64,000 nt of DNA from Rs1 sp038900335 (GCA_038900335.1 JBBMRB010000002.1:372001-436000); one strand, 5' to 3'; counted from the stretch's first letter, positions 9,200-18,599 are shown. Program-made: numbers and translations. Notes: a model not told the origin generated them from the letters alone.

Positions 9200-10474
9200 A
9201 TGATGAACGATGCACAAAACAATAGCAGTCATGCAGGCCTGAATGTCGCAGTACTTGGTGCAGGAGTCGTTGGTTTGTCTTCTGCAATAAGTTTACAACA
9301 AGCAGGCTTTAAAGTGACATTAATTGATACACAGCAGCCAGGTTTAGGTACTTCTTTTGGCAATGCTGGCCTATTTGCCGATTATGCTAGGCTACCTTTT
9401 GCAAATTTTGCCACGCTTAAAAAAATACCAAAAATGTTGCTGGATAAAAATAGCCCTCTGGCTATTTCTCCCAGCTACACACCTAATTTACTAACCTATG
9501 CAAAAGCGTACATAAAATCCTGCAAAGCTTCACACTATAATGCAGCTAAACAAGGTCTATATCATTTACATAGTATCGCTAAAGAAGCAGATAAAGCACT
9601 GATTAGCGCCTCTAAGAGCGAGCACTTAATATCGCAACAAGGTTTTTTGGGATTGTTCTCAACATCTGCGAGTTTTGAATTGGCAAAGCCCAGCTTTATT
9701 GAGCGCGAACAGCAAGGTGCAAAGTTAGAATTATTAAGCTCTGAACAAATTCGCACTCTTGAACCACAGTTGAAAATGCCTTTTCACGGCGCAGTTTATT
9801 ATCCCAACACTTACCATAGCCTTGATCCGCAGCTCTATAGTGAATCATTATTTATATACTTTAAAAAACATGGCGGTGTTTTTCGTCAAGAAAAAATAAC
9901 CCAAATAAACCCAATTGATCATAATAATGTGATTGAATTGCGCAGTGTTCTTCACAGTACCCAGTATGATCAATTAGTCATAGCCACAGGTGCTGCGACT
10001 AAAGCTTTAGTCGAACAGCTACACTTAAGTATTCCACAAGTGTGTGAACGCGGTTACCACTTAATGTTAAAAGATAGTGCATTAACGCTAAACAGGCCGA
10101 TTGCTTGGATGAACCAAGGTGTACATATGACCCCTATGAATAAAGCAATCAGGGTAGCAGGTACCGCTGAATATGCAGAGGATAGTGCGCCACCAAGTGA
10201 GCGCAGAAAAGCCGTAATGCTTAATCATGCAAAGCAAATGCTTGGTTTAGATATTGCTGTAGATTCCAGTTGGGTTGGCAGCCGAGCGACGACACCAGAC
10301 TCCTTACCGATAATTGCAAAAATGCAAAAGCAACCTAATGTCACTTTAGCGTTTGGGCACGGACATTTAGGCTTAACATTCGCAGCGACAACCGGCCGAA
10401 TTGTCGCGCAGTTGGTTGCCAATAAAACACCGGAGATAGATATAAGCGCCTTTAGTGCAGAGCGTTTTAGTTAG
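9200..10474 (+). CDS. FAD-dependent D-amino-acid dehydrogenase (DadA-like)
   Basis: A 424-residue DAO-superfamily flavoprotein. The ADP-binding motif is at residues 14-38 (VAVLGAGVVGLSSAISLQQAG). A DadA-like GTSFGNAGLFADYARLPFA follows, and the C-terminal FAD site is SWVGSRATTPDSLPIIAKM...FGHGHLGLTFAATTGRIVAQLV. The DadA class oxidises D-amino acids (or hydroxyproline-type imino acids) to 2-imino acids, passing electrons to the respiratory chain. It is adjacent to ridA (12 bases) and a racemase-family gene. The closest alternative is a D-hydroxyproline dehydrogenase, since LhpB-like enzymes have the same fold; no other hydroxyproline gene is present here. Confidence 0.85.
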   Translation: MMNDAQNNSSHAGLNVAVLGAGVVGLSSAISLQQAGFKVTLIDTQQPGLGTSFGNAGLFADYARLPFANFATLKKIPKMLLDKNSPLAISPSYTPNLLTYAKAYIKSCKASHYNAAKQGLYHLHSIAKEADKALISASKSEHLISQQGFLGLFSTSASFELAKPSFIEREQQGAKLELLSSEQIRTLEPQLKMPFHGAVYYPNTYHSLDPQLYSESLFIYFKKHGGVFRQEKITQINPIDHNNVIELRSVLHSTQYDQLVIATGAATKALVEQLHLSIPQVCERGYHLMLKDSALTLNRPIAWMNQGVHMTPMNKAIRVAGTAEYAEDSAPPSERRKAVMLNHAKQMLGLDIAVDSSWVGSRATTPDSLPIIAKMQKQPNVTLAFGHGHLGLTFAATTGRIVAQLVANKTPEIDISAFSAERFS

Positions 10475-10563
10475 CAACTTAGCTCCTCTAACGGCAGGCA
10501 TGGAATATTAGTTTTCATATCAAACGATATTAAAAATCATTAATAAAAAATTGAGAATATAAA

Positions 10564-11283
10564 ATGACAATATTAAAAGGCGGCTTTAATTACTATGGTA
10601 TCCCTGTGGGAGTTATATGCTTGGAGTCCTATTTCCCAAAACCGGTTGGTCATATTAAGTACCCTGCTAGTTTTGATTTCCCAGTGCTTTATAAAACAGT
10701 CAAAGGTGCAACCATTGACCGTTTGATCGGCCAACGAGATCCAGAATTATTACAACCTTTTATTGAAGCCGCCCAAGAACTGGAACGTGAAGGGGTAAAA
10801 GCTATTACTGCAAGCTGTGGTTTTTTAGCATTATTTCAGCGAGAAATTGCCGATGCTGTGAATATCCCAGTTTTTATTTCTAGCTTAATTCAAGTCCCTT
10901 TGATTTATCAAAGCTTAGGCCGTCATCGTAAAGTCGGTGTGGTCGTGGCTAATAGTGATGCTTTAAGTGTCGATCATTTAATAGCTGTTGGTGCCGATAA
11001 AATACCCATAGCATTAGCAGGAATGCAGCATCAACCTCAGTTTACAGAGGTAATATTAAATGCCAAAAATAATGATTTTGATCTAGAAGTCTTTCGCGAT
11101 GAACTATTCAGCGTGATTGCACAAATGTTGGTCAAAGATCCAAACATAGGATCTATCGTATTAGAGTGTACAGACCTATCGCACTTTGCACCTCAAGTGC
11201 AACAGCGCTTTAATTTGCCAGTATACGATTTGACGAGCTTAACGCGTATGGTAGCAGCAACAGTAGAACGCCATATTGCTTAG
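10564..11283 (+). CDS. Aspartate/glutamate (hydantoin) racemase-superfamily protein
   Basis: A 239-residue protein of the cofactor-independent racemase fold. The two catalytic cysteines expected at the ends of the repeats are visible: Cys85 in ITASCGFLALF and Cys202 in IVLECTDLSHFAP. Members interconvert L- and D-Asp, Glu or hydantoins through a two-thiol mechanism, or act as maleate isomerases or decarboxylases. Residues 1-30 (GIPVGVICLESYFPKPVGHIKYP) are typical of an uncharacterised aspartate/glutamate racemase subgroup. Placement after ridA and dadA suggests that it feeds one enantiomer to the dehydrogenase. Substrate not determinable. Confidence 0.8.
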   Translation: MTILKGGFNYYGIPVGVICLESYFPKPVGHIKYPASFDFPVLYKTVKGATIDRLIGQRDPELLQPFIEAAQELEREGVKAITASCGFLALFQREIADAVNIPVFISSLIQVPLIYQSLGRHRKVGVVVANSDALSVDHLIAVGADKIPIALAGMQHQPQFTEVILNAKNNDFDLEVFRDELFSVIAQMLVKDPNIGSIVLECTDLSHFAPQVQQRFNLPVYDLTSLTRMVAATVERHIA

Positions 11284-11372
11284 AGCGATGAAAAACCATA
11301 CTTAATGATAAATACATTTTAGGCTATTTGCTGGTGCTGTTCACCGAGAACTGTAATTGTGATCTAACAAGA

Positions 11373-11405
11373 TACCAACAAATTTATCACTAAAAATTGT
11401 TGGTA
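11373..11405. terminator. Weak hairpin between racemase gene and convergent lysR
   Basis: A 9-bp perfect inverted repeat (TACCAACAA at 11373-11381 and its complement at 11397-11405) lies in the 150-base convergent gap. It has no strong U-tract, so termination is possible rather than certain. Confidence 0.4.
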
Positions 11406-11433
11406 ACAGTACCTATATTCAAGCATCAAACCT

Positions 11434-12441
11434 TTATAGCGATGCCTCTGAATATTCATCCAAAAACAGCTGCATCTGCTGTTCACTTTCCGCTATTTGA
11501 TCTTTCAGCCATTGGCAATAGTGCTGTTGCAGTCGCGATTCTTGCAGGCCCTTTTGACTAAGTAAAAAATAACTGACCCCGGCGACAGCAGGAGTCATAA
11601 ACGGAATCATTAAACGGCCATTGCGAAGTGATTCTAAAGCATAACAAAGATCACAGACAACTACACCAGCACCATTTTCTGCAGCAGCTAATGCCATATC
11701 AAGCGTTTCAAATTCATAACCTTGGCTAATATCCAAATCACAAGAAGGTAAATTTTTAATCCATGTTTGCCAATGAATATGTCCATCAATTTTAGTATGG
11801 ATTAACGTTTTACCAATCAAATCTAGCGGCGACTTAATGGGGCCATGTGCTTTAATATAATTTGGTGAAACCATAACAAACAAATTTTCTTGTCGTAAGT
11901 ATTCTACCGTTATATCAGGTGCTTTATACTCATGGCAGGCATGGATAACTAACTCATTGCCCTGAAGATGAATTCTGTCATGAATGGTTCGTGTCCATGT
12001 CGTTTCAATTCGCAATTCTAATTGCGGATAGTTTTGGCGTAATAAATCCATTTTTGGTATCAACCAACGCACGACAAATGAAGGCGGAGCTTGCAAACGG
12101 ACGACACCACTGTCCCCTTTAATCTCTTTGACGCCTTGCTGTAGACAATCTAAAGCCTGAACACAGTATCGGCAAAAGAGTTCTCCTTCTCTTGTGAGAA
12201 CTAACTTTTGATTTTTCCTGTCAAACAGTGATACCCCCAAAAAGTTCTCTAAACTCTTAATTTGTTTACTGACCCCACTTTGAGATAAAAACAGCTCATT
12301 ACCTGCTTGAGTAAAACTTAAATGCCTCGCCGCCGCTTCAAAGACTCGTACCGATTGTTGCGCAGGTAATCGTTGATACTTACTTTGCTCATGACATTTT
12401 GGAATGCCTTCAGAGCTATTACTCGTTTGTGATCTAACCAT
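11434..12441 (-). CDS. LysR-type regulator, GcvA-like subgroup
   Basis: 335 residues. The DNA-binding domain reads LPAQQSVRVFEAAARHLSFTQAGNELFLSQSGVSKQIKSLENFLGVSLF, typical of the GcvA/AmpR-like subgroup, preceded by an unusually long N-terminal tail of about 25 residues. The effector domain begins near residue 115 (VVRLQAPPSFVVRWLIPKM). It is divergent from the class IV aminotransferase gene with only 46 bases between the two starts, so that gene and perhaps the transporter after it are its probable targets. The effector is probably an amino acid. Confidence 0.9.
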   Translation of the reverse strand: MVRSQTSNSSEGIPKCHEQSKYQRLPAQQSVRVFEAAARHLSFTQAGNELFLSQSGVSKQIKSLENFLGVSLFDRKNQKLVLTREGELFCRYCVQALDCLQQGVKEIKGDSGVVRLQAPPSFVVRWLIPKMDLLRQNYPQLELRIETTWTRTIHDRIHLQGNELVIHACHEYKAPDITVEYLRQENLFVMVSPNYIKAHGPIKSPLDLIGKTLIHTKIDGHIHWQTWIKNLPSCDLDISQGYEFETLDMALAAAENGAGVVVCDLCYALESLRNGRLMIPFMTPAVAGVSYFLLSQKGLQESRLQQHYCQWLKDQIAESEQQMQLFLDEYSEASL

Positions 12442-12487
12442 AACTTGAATAATCTCAATGTTATTAATAGTTCTTAGGAAATCATCT

Positions 12488-13345
12488 ATGCAAGATAAAA
12501 ATAATAATTTTCCAGCATTCTATAACGGAAAATACCTAAACATCCATGAAATTTCTATCTCTCCTTTAGATAGAGGTTTTCTCTTTGGTGATAGTATTTA
12601 TGAAGTAATACCTGTTTATGCGGGAAAAACACTCGCACAGGATATGCATCTACAACGACTTATCGACGGATTAAGCGCAATAGGTATACCTTCGCCACAT
12701 GCCATAAATGAATGGAGAAATATAACGAAGCCTTTTCTAGACTCATCTTTACAAGCGCAGCTGATTTATATTCAAGTAAGCCGTGGTCAAGAGCCTCAAC
12801 GTAAACACCGTTTTCCCGTTAACTGTGAACCTAATGTTTTAATTTTTTCCAACCATTTTAAACCACCTATTGATCTAGATTATCCTGGCTGCGCTGGTCA
12901 TTTACAGCAGGATGTCCGCTGGCAACGCTGTGATATTAAATCAACCAGTTTAATGGGGAACGTCTTGGCATATCATAAATTGCATAGCAAAGGAGTGGCT
13001 AATGATGAAGCTCTGTTAGTTCGTGATGGCAAAGTGGTTGAAGCTCCAAGCAGTAACTTATTCGCTTATAAAGAAGGGGTCATCTACACCTGCGCTCTAG
13101 ATAATATTTTGGGTGGAGTAACGCGCAAACAAAATATTCAACTCGCCCAAGAGCTAGGCTTAAAAGTGGTGGAAGAAGCGCCGAGTTGCGAATTTATTAA
13201 AACAGCGCAAGAAGTTTGGGTCACTAATTCTATGGAAGAGCTTAAGCCTATAGTGAGCATAGATGGGCAACCTATTGGCAATGGAGTACCTGGTAATATT
13301 TGGAAACAGCTATTTCAAGCTTATCAAGTACTTAAAACAAATTAA
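12488..13345 (+). CDS. Class IV aminotransferase, D-amino-acid transaminase-like
   Basis: 285 residues from the ATG at 12488, which has AGGAAA correctly spaced upstream; the in-frame start at 12458 is less likely. PLP-enzyme fold type IV. The N-terminal loop is ISPLDRGFLFGDSIYEVIPVYAGK, the cofactor lysine lies in RCDIKSTSLMGNVLAYHKLH, and GKVVEAPSSNLFAYKEG and ILGGVTRK bind the PLP phosphate. The DRGF(L)FGDSIYEVIPVY loop favours D-amino-acid transaminase over branched-chain or 4-amino-4-deoxychorismate enzymes. It would transfer the amino group of D-Ala, D-Glu or D-Asp to 2-oxo acids in the cytoplasm. It is divergent from a GcvA-like regulator and 87 bases upstream of a transporter. Confidence 0.87.
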   Translation: MQDKNNNFPAFYNGKYLNIHEISISPLDRGFLFGDSIYEVIPVYAGKTLAQDMHLQRLIDGLSAIGIPSPHAINEWRNITKPFLDSSLQAQLIYIQVSRGQEPQRKHRFPVNCEPNVLIFSNHFKPPIDLDYPGCAGHLQQDVRWQRCDIKSTSLMGNVLAYHKLHSKGVANDEALLVRDGKVVEAPSSNLFAYKEGVIYTCALDNILGGVTRKQNIQLAQELGLKVVEEAPSCEFIKTAQEVWVTNSMEELKPIVSIDGQPIGNGVPGNIWKQLFQAYQVLKTN

Positions 13346-13432
13346 GAGTATGCAATCAGCTAACTAAAAAACAACGCTGAAGGTATGTATATCAGGTTAT
13401 TTTCTATCATAAATATAAAAAGTGAGAGTATT

Positions 13433-14548
13433 ATGAACACAACGTTTTTTCAGCGGATATTATTACCCGGTTTCCTATTACAATCTGTTTTAATCGGAGG
13501 CGGTTATGCTACAGGGCGTGAGCTAGTAGAGTTCTTCTTATCTTCAGGTCCACTCGGTGGGTTCTTCGGTTTAATAGTCGCTACAGCTATTTTTAGTTTA
13601 ATTAGTGCTATTAGTTTTGAATTTGCACGCATGGCAGGCAGCTACAACTATCGTAGTTTCTTCAAGAATTTATTAGGAAAAGGCTGGTTCATCTATGAAA
13701 TAGCTTACTTGGCTCTGGGTATATTAGTATTAGCAGTAATTGGTTCTGCAGCGGGAAAAATAGCTGCTGATCAATTTAACCTAGATACCAATATAGGTAT
13801 TTATGCATTAATGATTGCGATCTGTTTATTAGTCGCTTGGGGAACAAAATTAATCGAGAAAGTACTCGCCGGTTGGTCATTCTTACTCTATTTAGTTTAT
13901 GCAGTGTTGGTTTATTTATTCTTAAATGAATTCGGTGCTAACTTGGGTGATGATTTGTTTTTGGGGGAAGTGAAGGACAATTGGTTTATCAATGCCGTAA
14001 AGTACGTAGGCTATAATATCGCAGCTCTTCCATTAATTTTGTTTTGTGTTAGACATATGCGCAATCGCAATGATAGTTTTTTGGCTGGCGCTTGTGCAGG
14101 CCCTTTAGCTATGTTTCCTGCTATCATTTTTTACTTGGCCATGGTCGCTGGCGGTGATGCATTAATAACAGCTGGTATACCTTCAGATTATATGATGCAA
14201 CAATTGAATAGCCCAATTCTACAAGCCATTTTTTATGTGGTCTTATTTGGCACTTTTGTTGAGACTGGAACGGCTTTTATTCATGCAATGAACGAACGTG
14301 TCGCTGAAGTATATACTGAGAAAAAACGAGAACTACCTAAATCACTGCGCTTCGCGTTGGCGGCTATCGTCCTATCCTTCGCTATCTTTTTAGCTGGAAA
14401 AGTCGGTTTAGTTAATTTAATAGGCAGTGGATATGGCACTTTAACCTGGGTATTTATTGTTGTCTATGTAGCCCCTATTTTAAGCTATGGTCTATACAGT
14501 ATCTTTTTTAATAATAAGATCGCGCTTAATAACAACATAGAGCTGTAG
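13433..14548 (+). CDS. YkvI-family membrane transporter
   Basis: A 371-residue polytopic inner-membrane protein starting at the ATG at 13433 (GAGAG upstream), not the far-upstream ATG at 13385. The opening FLLQSVLIGGGYATGRELVEFFLSSGPLGG is the conserved broken first helix of the YkvI-type family in the amino-acid/cation symporter fold. The substrate is not known for most members; amino-acid uptake is the likely class. It follows the D-amino-acid transaminase gene in the same direction and could supply its substrate. A strong hairpin follows its stop. Confidence 0.82.
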   Translation: MNTTFFQRILLPGFLLQSVLIGGGYATGRELVEFFLSSGPLGGFFGLIVATAIFSLISAISFEFARMAGSYNYRSFFKNLLGKGWFIYEIAYLALGILVLAVIGSAAGKIAADQFNLDTNIGIYALMIAICLLVAWGTKLIEKVLAGWSFLLYLVYAVLVYLFLNEFGANLGDDLFLGEVKDNWFINAVKYVGYNIAALPLILFCVRHMRNRNDSFLAGACAGPLAMFPAIIFYLAMVAGGDALITAGIPSDYMMQQLNSPILQAIFYVVLFGTFVETGTAFIHAMNERVAEVYTEKKRELPKSLRFALAAIVLSFAIFLAGKVGLVNLIGSGYGTLTWVFIVVYVAPILSYGLYSIFFNNKIALNNNIEL

Positions 14549-14609
14549 ATATTCTATAAAAATTTAATAAATTAAAACATACCCGGTTACACGAATACTA
14601 TACAAGCCT

Positions 14610-14637
14610 AATACTTGGTGTGAAAGCACCAAGTATT
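14610..14637. terminator. Terminator hairpin after the YkvI gene
   Basis: Perfect 11-bp stem (AATACTTGGTG, 14610-14620, with its complement at 14627-14637) and a 6-base loop TGAAAG, in the convergent gap with the inositol-monophosphatase-family gene. Confidence 0.75.
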
Positions 14638-14714
14638 ATAAAGCGTCGGTCAAAAAGCAACATATTAAATTAATAGATCACTCTTTTGAGCCCCAGATTA
14701 AGGGGCATTATCAC

Positions 14715-15515
14715 TCAAACCTCTAAACTTAAATCCTCATTTAATTGCTGCCATAGTCGTGGGCTAGCCGCCCAAACCACATTACCTTTTAGCAATCCAT
14801 CATTAGCTAAAAAATTTGATGTACTGCCTCCCGCCTCCGCAATTAACAGCAACCCTGCTAGCGCATCCCAGCTATTTAAGTGTGATTCATAGTAACCATT
14901 GACAAGGCCTGATGCTACGTGCGCTAACATTAATGCCCCTGCGCCAAAGCGACGATACTCTACTCCCTGCTGATCCAGCACTGTTAATGTCTGTACATAA
15001 TTATCAAGTGAGCGGCGATTAGAGCGGCCCAAACCAATGATTGCCTGCCCTTGTTCTGGCTCTGTCATCACTAGACGCTCACCGTTCAAATAGGCTCCCT
15101 CACCACGTTTAGCAAAGAAAAACTCATCACGATCTGGCGCATATACAAAGGCTATCTCGATAGTGCCCGCAACGACATAGGCAATAGAAACACACCAGTA
15201 ATCCATCCCTTGCATATAGTTAGTGGTACCATCAATAGGGTCAATAACCCATACACCACTGTCGATATTAGCTGCGGCTTTTAAACTTTTTTCAGCGGTA
15301 GCTAAACCACTTTCCTCCCCCAGAAAACTATCCTGTGGATAGAGAGTAAGAATAGCTTCTTTTAATAGTTGCTCAACCATCACATCCGCTTGTGAGACGA
15401 AATCTTGACGGCCTTTCACTCTAATAGATAAACCCTCACGGCGCAGCTCTTGCGCTTTTTTCCCTGCCGTTTTAATGGTTTCCTCTAACAACTTATACGA
15501 TTGAAAATTTTTCAT
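14715..15515 (-). CDS. Inositol monophosphatase-family phosphatase
   Basis: 266 residues with all metal-site motifs of the Mg2+/Li+-sensitive IMPase family: GEESG (Glu67, Glu68), WVIDPIDGTTN (Asp92, Asp95) and NSWDALAGLLLIAEAGG (Asp217). Such enzymes remove phosphate from inositol-1-phosphate, histidinol phosphate, fructose-1,6-bisphosphate or PAP. The sequence is SuhB/IMPase-like in length, but this is not the housekeeping suhB context. It is the last gene of a minus-strand operon after a LacI regulator and a metallo-beta-lactamase-fold hydrolase, opposite an ABC importer, so it probably dephosphorylates an imported phosphoester. Confidence 0.9.
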   Translation of the reverse strand: MKNFQSYKLLEETIKTAGKKAQELRREGLSIRVKGRQDFVSQADVMVEQLLKEAILTLYPQDSFLGEESGLATAEKSLKAAANIDSGVWVIDPIDGTTNYMQGMDYWCVSIAYVVAGTIEIAFVYAPDRDEFFFAKRGEGAYLNGERLVMTEPEQGQAIIGLGRSNRRSLDNYVQTLTVLDQQGVEYRRFGAGALMLAHVASGLVNGYYESHLNSWDALAGLLLIAEAGGSTSNFLANDGLLKGNVVWAASPRLWQQLNEDLSLEV

Positions 15516-15539
15516 CTTATTCCTTAACCTAAGTATTAA

Positions 15540-16577
15540 TTAACCTGCTAATGAGGGTGATGTTTTTCTTAGTACGAGCTCTACAGCGATCAGCTCAACA
15601 CTTTGTTGATTGCTGCCATTGCGCCCTCTCGCTTCTAAACAAGCAATAGCTCGCTTTGTCATTTCTTCAATGTTTTGGCGCACTGTTGTCAATTGATAGC
15701 TATATTGACTTGTCAGTTCTGTATCATCAAAGCCTATTAAGTGAAAATCATCAGGGGCATCTAAACCCTGCTCACGCATGCCATCTAGAAAACCACACGC
15801 TAGTTGCGCGTTAGCACAAAATACGCCATCAACTTTTTTGCCACTATGGCACAAATCATGAGCAGCTTTGCGCCCCCCTTGATACCCATCTATATCAGCC
15901 TCAATCACTAACAGTGGTGCTGTTTTAAGTTGCGCTAATGCACGTTTAAACGCTTCGCCGCGCTGTACACCTCCCCAAGTTGAACCTTTATAATTTAACC
16001 AAGCTAAGTGCAGACAACCACTTTGTAGCAGTTGCTTGGTTGCCAATGCTGCCCCTAGCTCATTGTCAGAACAGACAAAGTCGACATCGCCAATGTCCAT
16101 TAAGCGATTAATACCAACGACCGGAATATTATTGCGAACACATTCATTGACTAATTCTATCGGTGGCTGACCTGAGGTAACCACGACCCCGGATACCCGA
16201 TACTGAGTAAAGCGACGAATTGTCTCTGTTAAAGCATCAGCTAAACCATCAGGGTTTGCCACTTCGGTCACTAACGCTTGATATCCTCTTTGTTGGATTT
16301 CTAGCAGTAAGCTTTCTAACAAACTGCTGCGAAATGGGTCACTCAATCTAGCAACGACTACCCCTATTAACTGGCTGCGCTGACGATTCAAGCCCTGAGC
16401 CAAAAAATTTACTTGATAGCCAAGTTCTCGCGCCGCCTTTAAGACTTTTTCTCGCGTTTTACCGGCAACACTACCGTTGTTGGTAAAGGTTCGAGATACA
16501 ACAGCTCTGGAGACCCCTGCTCTTTTGGCGACATCGAGAGCGGTAACTGGTTGATGGCCTTTTTCTTTAGACAACAT
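15540..16577 (-). CDS. LacI-family transcriptional repressor
   Basis: 345 residues. The LacI helix-turn-helix and hinge are VTALDVAKRAGVSRAVVSRTFTNNGSVAGKTREKVLKAARELGY at residues 9-52. The periplasmic-binding-protein-like effector domain follows (LIGVVVARLSDPFRSSLLESLL ... HLIGFDDTELTSQYSYQLTTVRQ). LacI proteins respond to a sugar, polyol or nucleoside. It sits between the MBL hydrolase and the IMPase gene. A perfect 14-bp palindrome in front of the divergent ABC operon is its likely operator. Confidence 0.93.
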   Translation of the reverse strand: MLSKEKGHQPVTALDVAKRAGVSRAVVSRTFTNNGSVAGKTREKVLKAARELGYQVNFLAQGLNRQRSQLIGVVVARLSDPFRSSLLESLLLEIQQRGYQALVTEVANPDGLADALTETIRRFTQYRVSGVVVTSGQPPIELVNECVRNNIPVVGINRLMDIGDVDFVCSDNELGAALATKQLLQSGCLHLAWLNYKGSTWGGVQRGEAFKRALAQLKTAPLLVIEADIDGYQGGRKAAHDLCHSGKKVDGVFCANAQLACGFLDGMREQGLDAPDDFHLIGFDDTELTSQYSYQLTTVRQNIEEMTKRAIACLEARGRNGSNQQSVELIAVELVLRKTSPSLAG

Positions 16578-16585
16578 ACTCGCCT

Positions 16586-17341
16586 TTAAATTGAATTTTT
16601 CATTTCAGTGACATCCAATACCAGCCCATCATGGCTGACAAACAGCTTGGGGTTATTGGCGCATGCTTGGCTTAACCAAGGGATTGTTTCATCAAAACAG
16701 TGATAGAGCCCGAGTAAGTTAATGCTGCCGTTTTCTAATAGACGCAGACAATCCGGATAATCTCCATGAGATGAGTTTGCAGGCAGTGCCTCAAAAGCGG
16801 CGCACTCTTGAAACGCTAAATCAACTCCTTGCATCAGCTTCTCACTTGCTTGCGTCGGGCGGCCATCGCCACTGTAAAATAAACTGTTACTACCAATAGT
16901 TAAGCGCAGTGCCCGATTAGGTATCTCATGTTGGGTATACGCCGTCTGTATTTTCCAGTCGCGCCAGATAAATTCACTATCAATATCGTGCCAATGAATT
17001 TCAAAACACAATTCTTTTTGCGGCCAAATGGCCAGCTCAACTAAGTGTTTAAGAGGCGCCTGCTGTGCCTGTTGACAAAAAATATCTAACGATTGACTGC
17101 GCTTAAAGCTTTTCCAATGGTTAATGAGCGCCGTTAGTCCACAACTGTGATCAGGATGAATATGTGTAAAAAAAATTACTTGAATCGCATTGACCTCAAT
17201 TTCGCGCTGCCAAAGAGCCCTTGGAACAGTCGGCCCGCAATCTATAAGCCATTGATTATTATTAAAATCTTCTATATGGATGGCCGAAGTATTATTGACC
17301 TTAGAAAATGCACTACCGCTGCCAATTACATCAATTTTCAT
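16586..17341 (-). CDS. Metallo-beta-lactamase-fold hydrolase (RNase Z/PhnP-like phosphodiesterase)
   Basis: 251 residues. The two-zinc motif is complete: THIHPDH (His60, His62, Asp64, His65), His138 in YTQHEIP, Asp159 in YSGDGRP and His214 in LYHCFDE. The opening MKIDVIGSGSAF...N is that of RNase Z/ElaC and PhnP phosphodiesterases rather than of glyoxalases or lactamases. No CxxC/CxH structural zinc site like that of PhnP is evident. It lies 8 bases upstream of the LacI gene and is divergent from the ABC importer. A role in opening a cyclic phosphate or phosphodiester before the IMPase step is a reasonable inference. Confidence 0.82.
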   Translation of the reverse strand: MKIDVIGSGSAFSKVNNTSAIHIEDFNNNQWLIDCGPTVPRALWQREIEVNAIQVIFFTHIHPDHSCGLTALINHWKSFKRSQSLDIFCQQAQQAPLKHLVELAIWPQKELCFEIHWHDIDSEFIWRDWKIQTAYTQHEIPNRALRLTIGSNSLFYSGDGRPTQASEKLMQGVDLAFQECAAFEALPANSSHGDYPDCLRLLENGSINLLGLYHCFDETIPWLSQACANNPKLFVSHDGLVLDVTEMKNSI

Positions 17342-17447
17342 AGCGTCTCACTGATCTGTCTTTTTTGTTTAATTAAAATGTCATAAAGATACGACAAAGT
17401 ATGCAACCATAATGTCGCTTAAAGATTGCATTTTTTTTACAGTATTG

Positions 17448-17461
17448 TGAGCACGTGCTCA
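17448..17461. promoter_or_regulatory. Probable LacI-family operator
   Basis: TGAGCACGTGCTCA is a perfect 14-bp palindrome with a central CG, the usual LacI-family operator form. It lies in the 183-base divergent region between the MBL gene (start 17341) and the ABC ATPase gene (start 17525), so one repressor could control both directions. Confidence 0.65.
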
Positions 17462-17524
17462 TTTTTGCTAAATAATTGCAAAAAATATTCAGCGACGAAC
17501 CCAATTGCAGATTCGGAGCAGTAT

Positions 17525-18568
17525 ATGACACGTTTAAACATTGAAAACTTACAGGCAGGTTACGGTAACAAAATGATTTTGAACAATATCAATTTGTCCG
17601 TTAAAGAAGGAGAGATGATTGCTTTACTAGGCCCATCAGGTTGCGGAAAAACCACCCTACTAAACGCATTGTGCGGCTTTATTCCAATTAAAAGCGGCGA
17701 GATCTATGCTGGTAATCGCCCTATTAGCCAACTCGTTGCCGAAAAGCGCAATATCACTATGGTCTTTCAAAGTTATGCCCTATGGCCTCATATGAGTGTG
17801 GCACAAAACATCGCTTACGGGCTGAAAGTACAAAAAGTCTGCAAAAGTGATATTAATCGTCGCGTCAGCGAACTACTTGAGGTTGTAAAGCTATCTGGAT
17901 TAGAAGACGAGAAAGTCACATCGCTCTCTGGTGGTCAACGCCAACGAGTCGCCCTTGCCCGCGCACTAGCGATTCGCCCTGATGTCTTAGTGCTCGATGA
18001 GCCGCTGTCTAACCTTGATGCAAAAGTCAGGCTCAGTGTACGCCATGAGATCAAAGCACTACAAAAAAAATTAGGGTTTACCTCTTTAATCGTCACCCAT
18101 GACCAAGAAGAAGCACTGGTGATGGCTGATAGGATTGCTGTATTAAATCAGGGAAAGATTGAGCAAATAGGCACTCCAGAGGAAATTTACCACCAGCCAA
18201 GTAGCGCTTTTGTCGCCGATTTCATGGGCGCAGAAAATCAAATCAGATGGCCAAACAATGACACTAACATCCATTTAAAGCTAGCGGATAAAAGTGAAAC
18301 GAAGCGCGATAAACAGCTTTATTTTCGCAGTGAAAACGTGCACTTATCAGCAACTGATAGCCAACAAAATATTGCTAATAACGATGACTTTCACGGACTC
18401 ACTTTAACCGGAAAAGTATTGAACAGTGCTTTTTTTGGCAGCAGTTATCGTATTAGTGTGCGTTGCGCAGAGCAAATCATTCAAGCAGATCACAATCAAG
18501 ATTTGCTTGCTAATCATCCCGTTACCCTAAGAGTTCCCACTCGTGCGTTGCATGTTTATGACAGCTAA
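17525..18568 (+). CDS. ABC transporter ATP-binding protein (PotA/FbpC/PhnT-like)
   Basis: 347 residues from the ATG at 17525 (GGAG at 17514-17517); the longer frame beginning at 17426 covers the operator and is rejected. Walker A is GPSGCGKTT, the signature is LSGGQRQRVALARAL, Walker B is VLVLDEPLSNLD and the H-loop is IVTHDQEEA. A C-terminal TOBE-like regulatory domain follows, from about residue 230. This architecture is the CUT1/spermidine-putrescine/iron/2-aminoethylphosphonate subgroup. It is the first gene of a four-gene importer operon (ATPase, binding protein, two permeases) under the probable LacI operator. Confidence 0.93.
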   Translation: MTRLNIENLQAGYGNKMILNNINLSVKEGEMIALLGPSGCGKTTLLNALCGFIPIKSGEIYAGNRPISQLVAEKRNITMVFQSYALWPHMSVAQNIAYGLKVQKVCKSDINRRVSELLEVVKLSGLEDEKVTSLSGGQRQRVALARALAIRPDVLVLDEPLSNLDAKVRLSVRHEIKALQKKLGFTSLIVTHDQEEALVMADRIAVLNQGKIEQIGTPEEIYHQPSSAFVADFMGAENQIRWPNNDTNIHLKLADKSETKRDKQLYFRSENVHLSATDSQQNIANNDDFHGLTLTGKVLNSAFFGSSYRISVRCAEQIIQADHNQDLLANHPVTLRVPTRALHVYDS

Positions 18569-18599
18569 AGCTAAACATCTCGCTATTTATTTAAGTTGT

